Below are positions 50,001 to 62,000 of a stretch of 64,000 nucleotides of DNA, in pieces. The notes under the pieces are model-generated. The model was given only the letters and a program-made list of their open reading frames with translations. It made no database searches and had not been told where the DNA came from. Within the stretch, counting starts at the first letter, position 1. Every line of letters starts with the position of its first letter. This stretch comes from Membranipora membranacea (lineage: Eukaryota > Bryozoa > Gymnolaemata > Cheilostomatida > Membraniporidae). The stretch is taken from positions 27,590,001 through 27,654,000 of the forward strand of contig OU612065.1 in assembly GCA_914767715.1 (NCBI GenBank), given 5' to 3'. The position numbers and the translations under genes were made by a program.

Positions 50001-53000
50001 ACAATGCCGGAGCTGCAGTGGTTGATGACAGCATCCTCCTGTATAGAGCTATACCATACAGGAGGGTTCTTTAATCTGCATGCACGATGGTGTTGTACAT
50101 ACAGAAGATCTTCATTTTTTATAGTCCTGATCAAAACAATATATATCATAGATAAAGAGATGTATCTGTTTCACTGGCGAGGAGAAAGAGAGCGACCAGT
50201 CATCATCAGCTGTTAACAATTAATTGATAAGTTTGAATAATCTTTATTCATATCGAGGAGAAAACTGCCTGTATTCACCAGGAAGTTTGGGAGAAACAGC
50301 CTATTTATACTGACTCTAGTTGTGGGGTTGTCCTCCTGTGCTCAAGTTCTGCATTAACTGTACTATCTGCATCAGTAGCGTTGATCCTCAGATAAGGTGT
50401 CACAGTCATTGGAGGTACACCAGCGGCATAGTATTCTCTAACATCCAGGAGAGGACAATTATCATTTACATCGTTTAACTTCACCTATCAATTGAGAATA
50501 GAAATTTGAGTTTACAACTCTCTCTTCTTACAATAATGACAATGTAGGAATATCTTAAACCAAAGACTGAGTAATAATATTATTAGTCATATTGTCGCAT
50601 TATACCTTTATTGTGGCTTGTCCAGTGAGTGGAGGTACTTTGAGAGTATCAATGATTTCTAATATGAGCGTATAATCCTGAGCCACTTCGTAGTCTACCT
50701 CAGAGGCTAATGTCACGTAGAGAGTCTCAGTGGTAACTGTGAAATACTCAACCTCTGTCGCATTACCTAACAAGAAAGGGAATCAATACTGTAGTAACCG
50801 TCTCATATTCAGAGAGACAATCCTCTAAAGCATAAATAAATTTAGTGACTAGGACTTTGATGTGTCAAACCTAACAGTCCGGATGTGTCACACATAATGT
50901 CACCTAACATGACTTGACAAGCTTTGTTGGTGGACGGGGGACGGCTACATGTCACCTAACTTAGAGACTCACCCTCAGGTGCTAGTGTAGCAGCAGAGTC
51001 ACACTCAACAAATGATATGATACTGCCATCGATATTCATGTCAGTGTACGTATAGTTAGTAGGAGAAGGCTTAGCAGCAGCAGCTACGGCAGCTGTACTA
51101 GCAGAAACGTTCTTCAGTGAAATATGTCGAGCTTCATTACCTAATAAAAAAATAACATAAAATCATCATATCTATTGAAATGTATTCCATGTGCAGCAAG
51201 AAGAGTCTTCTATGTTTCAAAATGAGGCTTTTATGTATTTCACTGTTTTGACTGCACTCTGACGTACCTGACAGTATGTTAACATCAAAAGGAGGTCCGG
51301 CAGAGAAAGTGTCAGCGAGGAATATAGTCTCAATGATACCATCCACATAGAAATCCTCATCAATATATACAATATAATCCCGAGGTGGTTCCTCCAGCTC
51401 GCTCAGTATAAAGTCAAAGTTTGTGGCATCTATGTGCATCTCAGAGCCGCAACCTTCTCTCTCAACGTGAAATATCGTAAAGTGATAACGCTCTCCTACC
51501 TAATCAACATAATAAAAATGGTTCATGGATTAGAAGGCAATACTCCAATCTACCCTGAATCCAATTTTAATTTCAGTTTGGATTTAAATTGATCTCTTGG
51601 TAAAATCTATGATATTGATATGAGCTATTTTGGATTGAGCTTATCAATATTGAGTCACCACCTGACTGAGTATATACAAACATAAACAGTTAACTAAATT
51701 ATGGGACCGTTAGAAATAATAAGATATTTATAGAGTTAGCTTCTTCAAGTCAAGGGACAGGCAACTCATGAGTAACAGATCTTACATCATAATAATACAA
51801 TAATAATCATAATCATATTAATCATTATAACACAATATGTGAACACTGACCTCAAGTTGGAGCTGAACACTCTCAGATGGTTGAGAACTGGTGATGCTAC
51901 ATTTACCATTCACAATAACACCAACTTCTGGTGTTAACGTGGCGCCTCCTGAATAAATATGGAATATTATTATCAGTATAGGCAGATTGTATTCTGAGTT
52001 CAGATAATACCAGGAAAAAAGTTGGCATGTGGTTGTTATTTTTATTGCTGTATCATTGCTTATAAGGATCATTGCTGATCCTTTTACCAAACAGTCACAA
52101 GTGGCTGACACAGTGGAGCTATATTTGGACTTACCATTGAATGGATGACCTCATTATAACACTTACCTGTTTCTGCAGCCTCACTGATGTTCAGCCTTTT
52201 ACAAATTTTAGTGCTGTCAGCTTCATCATTGAAGACCTGCAGCACAACTTTACGGTTGAGATATAACCACATCATTTCACCACCTGAGATAGATATACTC
52301 TCATTGCCCTGGTAAACAAATCCAGTACGAATAGCTGAGGTGAAGGCCAGGTTGGACGGTACACCATCACAATCCTTCTCTCCTTCATCTAACCAACCCA
52401 GGTAGTCTACAGGGTAAAAGTCATCTGAGTATAACCTAAAAAGAGATATAATAAAAAGAATTCATTTCCCAGAGCTTATCAATCGTCAATCATGTTTACA
52501 ACCCACTTCAATATTTGATTGGAAAGCGAAACCTACAACCTCACCAAAAATTTCTTGTCTTCAAAAAGTATATAATGAATCATACCGATTAGTGCCTTCA
52601 GACGAATAGCCTTTGAGTATAACAGTGTTGTTAAACTCATAGTTGGTGCCGTCGACATATCTGAACCAATCAGAGAAGGAATCGAGGCTAGGAGTGTTTG
52701 AGATGGCTAACCATGCCCCGTACGGACTTGGCACATAACCGGGTCTGTTTATAGTGTATGAAAGTGGATATCCATTAAAGTCATCCTGAGTCACACTGCA
52801 AAATAAGAATAGAATTGAATCAGTAAAGAAGTTTAATTAGCAGACTCTCAAATAACTCTCATGGCAATCTATAAAACTCAGTTGCTGTAACATCATGTAA
52901 TAGCATGTAATAATTAACATATAATTAACATAATCCTCTTACCTGAAGTCATAGTATTTGATTGGAAGCACAATATCTCCAACTTTGGCCGTTACATTCT

Positions 53001-56000
53001 TTCCTAAAATAGATGGAAAATCGTAATATAATACGTGAAACTATCTGGGGAAATTCATTGTCTATAAGAACCTTCTGTTTTTAGGCCATCCAGTCCTCCT
53101 TCTATGATACTAAGGAATGATGGTGCATTGACCTGTCTGCAAGCTCTGTGCGATGCATGCAGCTACCTTTATCTCACCATTTAGTTTTTGAGCGATTGAT
53201 AAATTCTGAACTTCTATTTAGAATTCAATCAGAATATGATCATCACATGACACCAACATCAGGGTGGATGACAGACGGGACCAGAGCTTAGATCTGAGCT
53301 AGCAGTGATAGCAGCAAAGATCTGAGCTAGCGGTGTCAGAGAAGGCAGAGAAGGTAATAATATTGAGGATTCTATCGCCAGTCAAGAAGACTGGATAAAA
53401 TTTGGAACATATTAACTTTATCTCAGCAGTTGTTGTTGGGAGGCTGAGATAAGGCTAGATCAGCTGATATGATATTCAGTGGACAATCTGATATTGAATT
53501 TGGTATTATCATGTATACCTCTCTGATTTAGAATGATCCTAAATTCTTTTTTTTTCACTCTCCTTCATATGTGATATGGGCTATGAATAGCATTATAATG
53601 TGAATATGTGAATATGTGATAAGGCTTACCTATCTCTGCAAATAGGAAAAACACGGTAAACAACACATCCACAATAAAACTTACTAATCACCCACAGAAA
53701 ATGCAATTTCCAATATAATCAGTTAATGCATTGGCAATAAAATGCGGTAACTGTAAATTGCTGAACAGGCTGAACGGACTGAACAGTTGAACAGAATTTC
53801 TCGGACTAAAATTATTTTTTGTAGTCTTTTTTCTGGCTGACTATGACTTCTCAAACACATTGCTCCGAACCAAATGATTCGATGAGTCACTAAGTTCCTG
53901 TTAGCACCTAATATAACCAATTTAGGCCAAGCAAATGAAGTAATCAATTTGCCAATTCTGACAAAATCTGATGGTGTTCAGGAAACCAGAAACAATATCC
54001 AGCTCAAATAGCCAGTCTTGACAAGCTTTGTTATAGGGTGGTGGGGGGGGGCTGGGGGTTCCTCCCCAACGAAGCTTGCCAAGGCAAGCTTCTTTCCATC
54101 CATTCACTTTTGTAATGCCGAAAAATTTACTGTGAATAAAATTGGAAGGAACCAAGACAAATCCAAACCTAAAATAAATAAATTAATGAGCAGAATATAA
54201 AGAATTGTCCACGCTTATGCAAAATTAGCCAATCAAGTAAAGAACTGAACTAATAGTAGTCTGAGAAATTCTGTTCAGCTGTTCAGTCCGTTCAGCCTGT
54301 TCAGCAATTTACAGTTACCCAATAAAATGTTATACCCCTGCCTGCATACACTGAAAATTGGGGCTCCCTGCACACAACCCTATCTTCAATTTCTTCGGAG
54401 AAAAATAGAGCAGTCTTCAATTTTAAAACTGTCATCTTCAGAATAATACTGACTGACACCATGGACATAAAATTGAACCTAAATCAGAAGAACTGAGACA
54501 GCATTGCGCACACACTTATTAGTATATGAAGGTGATTTTCTCTTCAATTTTTGCGAAATTGGGCAATCTCTTTGAGTTTCATTCAAACTGAACAAATCTT
54601 TTCTTTAACTTTAAAACACCCAATCTTCAATCTTCAATAAAATAAGCAGGGAGTTGTGTTTTTTTCAATATTTCAATTTTATGACTGACTTGTATCTAGC
54701 AGTGAAGTGAAGTAGACAGGGTCGCTGGCTGCTGTATAATCTCCATCATAAGCCTGGTGTACCACACAGAGATACATGGTATCATCTAACACCCCATCAG
54801 ACTCCACAAAAGTATGATTGTCTACTCCTGACACTGAGGCGTTCAGATCTGAAGATGAGCCTACCAGAGGAGCCCAACAGCTCACAAAGAAACTAGAGAG
54901 AAAAGGAGAAATCTGTTAATCAACTGTGTGTGAGAGGGGGAAGGGGCAAAGCAAAAAGAAATTCAAGCTTCTCTTTATGAATGGAAGTAAAAAGAATGGT
55001 GATGACGTTAGTGCAGGCATAATCTTGTCTGGATTATTCACGTAATAATTATCACTCTCCTTATTTTTGGTAAATTAATACCTACTCCTAGCTGAGCCGT
55101 CAGATTGGCTATCCTACTCTTAGGATAGCTGCCTAGAAATTAATGTATTAATTAATTAGATTGATTAATCATGGTTTTTCGAAGAAGACAATTTCGAAAC
55201 ATTGGGATTCCATCTAGCACTAGTACTAGAACTAGAACTTACAAAAAAAAAAAAACCTGTTGAGTGAGAGTTGACATGCTTTTACAGCACGGATTTACCT
55301 GTCATCTGTGTTTGTTGTATTGAGTGACCAGCTGAGCTCTATCACATTGATAGCTGGTTGACTAGCCTCCAGATTGACAGGAGCACAGGCAAACTCAGTA
55401 GCAGTAGCTGGGAGATCAGATGTGATGAGACTATCTCCGGCTGTAGATGACGGATAAATGCATTCAGCCACCCCATCCACAGTTAGGCCCTTCTCAACTA
55501 ATGTATGGTATGCACCACAGCCGCATTGCAGATTGGATGAGCTGAGCGTTATGGTTCCTGAGTCTATACCGGAATATGCATTTCCAGAAATCGACATTAT
55601 TGGGTTGTCAGTAAGTGTTACAGAAACAGAGCTGACCATTGATGTCCCACTAGCGACTAACCTCGGCAGGTGGTAGAGATCATTCCCAGTTAAGTCTACA
55701 CTTGACAGAGTATCGCTAGTGAATAATTCATCAGCCACGTAAGTCAGCAAATTATTTTGGATGGACACTGTTTCTATTGATACCATGTTGTCAAATAGGC
55801 CATCCTGGATGTGTGTGATGAAGTTATTGTCCAATATCAATGTTTCTAGTCCGGTCTCAGAATCAAAAGAACCATCAGGAATCTCTATGATCTGATTATC
55901 AGATAAGTCGATGGCGTTCAGACCGAGGAGAGACAAAGCATCACCAGGATACACAGCTATCTGATTAGTATATAGAGTGAGGACGGAGGTGGACAGACCA

Positions 56001-59000
56001 AAGAATGTGAGCGGCAGGAGAGAAGTCAGAGAATTACCATGCAGACTCAGAGTAGTGACACTGGAAGAGCTGTTAAACATCGGTCCTAAAATATCTGTTA
56101 ATCCATTATATTCAAGTTTTAGATTTGTGTACGACACTTTGAATGCGGCTTCTTCGATGTAATCAATTTGATTATAACTTAGGTCCAATGTGTCTCCTCC
56201 AACATCATAAAACGCATAAGAGGGGATATATCGTATCTCATTTGACTGCATGTACACGTAGGAGAGGGTGCTGTCTTCAAATGCGTAAGCTCTGATATAC
56301 TTGAGCGGATTTCCGGTAAGGTGCAGATAGGTAATAGAGCAGTCGACAAAGGCTTGTGAATCTATATAAGCTATCTGATTGTCTTTTAAGTATAAATAAG
56401 TGGCCTGTAGATTGTAAAAAGTATCAGACATCACAGAGGTTATCTGATTACCTGAAAACTGGAGATATGAAAAACTAATATTGTGGAAGTCTGTGTGAAA
56501 GCCTGACACCTCAGTTAACTTGTTATATGATAAGTCAAGGTTATACATACTGCTAAGATGGGAGAATGTGCCATTTCCGAGCAGAGCTATGTTATTATAA
56601 CTGAGTGTCAGTGTACTGAGTGTTGAGCAGTCTGGGAAGTGAGAGCTGTTTAACCAGCCGATCTGGTTCCTATCTAGTGTCAGTGTGGACAGACTCTCAC
56701 AGCCCTGAAAGGTTGTTGGGCTGATAACAGTGATGAGATTGTCTTCCAGTGTCAGGGCGTACAGGTTTGACATATTTGCAAATGTGTTGGCATGTGAGAA
56801 GTGGATTTGATTGCTGTCAAGAGTCAGCGTGGCTAGGCTGTCTGTAAAGGCTTCATCTTCTATAGTCACAATCAAATTACTCTAAAACCACAAAACATAA
56901 ACTTTTCAGAAGAATCACCAGTGAACACACAAGTTTATTAATCAATCTGGTGATGCCATGGGGTAGTTGACTGTAAGGCTGACTGAGATGTTGGCAGTTA
57001 TCTTATTGTTGTGTGTGGGTAGTGACGGTATCCGACCAGGAGTTTCTCACCTCCGGGCTATTTTGTGGTTTGCTCAGTCAGAGATCAATTGATTGATTGA
57101 TTGATTTGTATTCTATCACTAACTGCAAAAGTTGTGAGAAAAAGGTTGCTGGTAGACGTACTCTGCTAAAAAATAATGGAGTTGCCTTGCATGCAAAAAT
57201 AGTATTATTAAAAGGTAGTTAAAAAATTGTATTATTAATATAAATGCACATGTGTCTCAAAAAGCAGTCTTTGTCCCAGGCAGTGCGGTATCTAAGCCGA
57301 CCTGAGGGGCATCGTTCGAGGTAGTTATGGATAAAGTGTTCGTCATCAGTGAATATCTGCATTACACATCATCTTTCCTTAGAAAAACATATCTATTTGA
57401 TTTCCGGTGTTCATATGGGGTAGTGAGCTGTATTTTCTGTTAACCATGATTCATTACTCAGCTCACTGAAAACCCCATGTGTTGTTAAATCATGATCATA
57501 ACTAGTGAATCTTGTTATAGAACAATCATTACTGAATTTTCATCTAAAACTAGGCTGACCTGAAGTGCTAGGGAGGTTAGGTTGTTGTGCTGAGAAAACG
57601 CCCCTTTCTCTAGTACAGTGATCTTATTATAACTCAGTCCTAGAGTGCGGATGACTCTGAGGTCCTGATTACTGTAGATTGCTTCGGGTATATACTCTAG
57701 GAAATTACCATCTAAGTATCTGTCAAAGAATGATGTCAGCTAGAGCACAGTGGAAAGGAACAAATTTAAACCAAATAGACTAAATTGTGAATAACATACA
57801 GTAGGCTGAATCTTGTACCGCACGTTTGAAAATTCTCTAGTGTACAAAAGGGTAATGTTATGTGTGTAGTCTGATGGATATGCTCAGATTTAGGACTATA
57901 TTGAGAGCGCTAAGTAACATTCAAACATACAGTGTGGTGAGATGGTTATGACAAGAGAAGATATCAGCAGGGATACTCGATGTCTTATCCGTCAGTAGAT
58001 TAGAGGCGAGACTGAGTTCAGTGAGATACTCAAGCTCACAGAATGTGTTCTCGTCAAGGTCAGGGATAGCATTAACATCCAGATATCTGCAACGAATTAT
58101 GTATCACTCAAGAAATTATCAGATTAAATAAACTAAATTTTGGTCTGTTGCTTAGAATTGAGAAATTTGTAATAACACACAACACAGCATGAAGATATTT
58201 TACATTATTGCATTACCCAACTAAGGGTAGTCGCCTTCTTTTTCGACATGACAGGATAACTCTTTACTCGTCAAACTATTCTATTATTTTGATGGATACT
58301 TTTTCTTGATCACCTTTCAAATGATCTTATCCGAAAACTCAACATATTTCTATAGAGTACTAACAGAATAGCAATATTGGGAGTAGTAATGTTCCATTTA
58401 GACCAAGCTTTCTTCTTCTGCTCCCAGAGAGGTCCTTGATCATCTGGAAATCCATCCAATCCGTATTCTATAGGATCCGATATCTGATTACTGCCAGCAT
58501 ACCTACTCATTGTAAATAAGCTACCGGTTAAATACAACTCAACCATAGACATAATTCACACATTCACTCAGCATGTTGGACGCTTCTCATAACGACAATT
58601 CAATTATGTTTTTGTCAACTACTAAAAACGTGTGGTAATCTACAGTTTCATGAGATTGATGCGACTTACACTTTAACAAGATTGAGATAAGGCTCCTCAC
58701 TCAGAACCTGGTGTGGGAATGAAGTCAAGGCATTATCACTGACCCATCTACAAAATAAATCAGCACCAGGTATAATAATATTCCCATCATACCAGAACCT
58801 TAGGGCCATAACACTTAGAGTATCCTGAATAACTTCAAGGTGAATTGATGTGAAAATCAGCTACAAGCTGACCTGCTGCTCATGTTAGGCCAGATCACCT
58901 CTTTAATATAAGTAGCCAGTTTTGATAACGCAATCACATCTTTAGCTATCATGCGACAGGCCCAGGGTTTGAAAGCTAGCTCTTGTCACTAGGGATTTAC

Positions 59001-62000
59001 CCTGGCTTTTCCCCGCTCACATACCACATCATTCAGAGGAGCTTCAACTGACCGAATTACCCAAAAATTGGCACCTCTGAAAAATCCCACACTTCTCAAA
59101 CTCAGATGGCTCCCTATTATCACAACTATGCTGTGTGGGACATTCCCATACTACTGGCATCAAGGATCTGTAGTCTTTAATATTCAACATTTCCTAGCCG
59201 TCTTGGAGAACACTGATTGTCAATCATTCGTTCTCGTAAAAGAATGGTCTCATACCGCTACCAAATACCATGACCAAAAAGCCAGATGTCCCCAGATGGT
59301 ATTGAGCAAGGTCTCATGACCATTGCAGTTGGTTTATTGCTGTTCCTCTGGTTCACATTGAATACGATGCTTCCCAGCATATCAGTGAAGTATATGAGTT
59401 ATGCATTTGAGGGTCATTAGGGCAGGCTGTCGCAATTACAACTGATTTTAGGACCGGACCACACAATAACGACTGTTCCTAGGAGGATGTATGAATCCTC
59501 CACATTGTGTAAGAGGATTTAGAGTATCTCATTTACCTTAAATCCACACCAACCAATATTCAAATGATGAAACATTGTTATATATGTGATATATCCCTTC
59601 ACACTCACAACGGTTGTTCTTGTAATCAAATCTCTATTGTTGGTTGGTGGTATTTCCCTGTCTCATGATAATTGTATAGAGGTCAATTTGATTCATGACC
59701 ATCACACTCATCATTATGAAGCTAACCAGGTAGCTAACTTGGCTGGGAAGATTATGACACTAACACATGAATTAAGGAAAGGACAAAGACATTGGCGGAG
59801 GCTGAGCCTTAAAACACAATGTAAGAATAAGTGATATCATCTGGTATTACCTACAATGATCATCATAATTAATGATACAAGAATTAATATCGACTTGACT
59901 TACAGCTCATATAGATTAATCCCAGAGAATGCATGATAGTATATATTGGTCATAGAGGGATTTTGAGAATGAAGCCTGAGTTCCTTCAACTCTGGAAGAT
60001 TAAGAAGGGAGTGAGCATATAACCGCTGTAGTTTATTCTGATTCAGAGATCTGAAAAAAATGGCAAGGATTAAGTCATCTTAATCGCATCAATCCTGTTT
60101 ATGGGAATCAGACCACTCTACTGACTGGGTATGAGAGGCTAATTAAAATCTTGATGAATATTAAGTGACGCAAAAAGACTAATCCATTACCTGGGTGATC
60201 TACTGGTTACAGTCTAAGAGATCAGATAATTACAGGAAGAATGAGTACCCGACTCATCATCAAAATAAGAGGCCATATGGAGTGGTGTGAGAATATTGTA
60301 TCCTGGTGAAGCCAATGACCTTCTGCCTTATAATTCAATATATAGCGCATGAAAACCAATGAACTCCCTCTCTGTTCATTGTGGAAACACTTGGCATTTA
60401 TACATTCAGTTTGTTAACGACTCTTCAATTGTGAAATGCACTAGTTGTTCACACGCCTCATATCCTGGGTAGCGTTATGAAACTTTCGATGAATTAGTCA
60501 TGTCAGTTCATCGTCTTGCAGGTTCTGAAAAACACTTACAAGTACTCAAGCTTTGGAATGTTGTTGAAGACACCTTTGATCAGTTCATCCAGTTGGTTAT
60601 TGTGCAGCTCGCTGAAATCAGAAAAATAATAATTTAACACAAGCTAGTATTTGGCTCTCAGGTTAAAAGTTGGAGATGAGGGAATTCAGGTGGGTGGGGG
60701 TGGGTGGTTGACATGCGGTCATCTTTGGAAGTTATTATACTTCTAAATTTTTATTTTGTAGTTCCTGGCGAAGTGAGTGATGATAATGAGGAGATTATAT
60801 ACTCATTTCTTTAAATGACCCATGACTTAGTCGGCCTTTGTGTTATGTAAATGTAAAGTTACGTAGGCTAGACGTAGCCAATGTGTTGGCTCTAATTGGT
60901 GGCAACATATTGGCGAGGATAGACGGTGACTTTCAGTCTTTATTTTATGTAAATGTGATGGTTACGTGTTTTGACCAGTGACATAAACTTAGGTACAACA
61001 GGCAAATTCCGCTTATTTGTGTCAAAGATTGGTCTTCTACAAGTAAATAAAAGATTTTTAATCTGCTGAGACACACAAAGAGGCTATTTTCTTCTAACAT
61101 ATTCTATTGGGCTTGGGATTTAGATTTTCAAAAATTTCTAAAATCTAGATTGTACCAAGATTGTATAAGATCACAGGTATATCCTTACTCTGTTGTAACA
61201 TGATAAGTTTAAAGTAATAACGTTGTACCCACAGCAGTATGAGATCCTGTAGACCCGTCAGAGCTCCAGGCTGTATGTACTCTATAGCATTATTACTCAG
61301 ATTTAGGCTGAGAACATTCGACTTAGAGTAACTGTTCACAGATAAATGAGTTTTTGATACCTGCTTAATCTGGTTTTCACTTAATCCTCTGCAAAAAAAA
61401 AAACGACAAAAGAATCACAATCAGCCGCAATCACAAGATGTAATTTCCGTTAATTTAATCCAATTCAGACAGATGTGGTTATTTAATCTGATGTAAAACA
61501 CTGAATGAATATTGAAATTACATTTAGGATTCAGGTATGAGAAAATCAAAGCATGGTAATTTATATAGTTTAAAAAGATACATGCTTCAGGGATCTATTT
61601 TATCTACCAGTGTGAGTATATCAGGCCTTTGATCTCGCATCAAAAAGACAAGGAAGAACAACTTACATATGTTTCAGCTGAGGCATATTCCGGAATGATT
61701 TGTACGGGTAATACCACAATTGATTCCTCGCTAACTGCCTGAAAATCAAAAACGAACTAACCTAGATACTTCATTTGTCAAAGATGAAAATCACAGATAT
61801 AGATGGGTTTGTCACTTCTTATTAGTGTAATTTGGGAGATGAATAGATTGTGTCATCTAGACTTTTATTCATTTGAAGTTTGAACGCATATCGTAATCAA
61901 ATTATCAAATAAATGTAAACTCTGTTTATAAAGGCCAAACATTGGACTACTGACCAAGTAATTTTGTGTTTGAGACTTACACAAACTCGATATTACTGTT

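Noticed and set aside
53640-53690. Signal-peptide-like hydrophobic first exon for a separate fibro-slime gene
   Set aside because: The required frame has no ATG before an upstream stop. The sequence looks like the polypyrimidine tract of an acceptor.
54664-54690. Stop codon after the FN3-like exon as the end of an LRR gene
   Set aside because: A GTCAGT donor gives phase 1 to match the next exon, and no polyA hexamer was seen downstream. It is kept as a possibility, not preferred.
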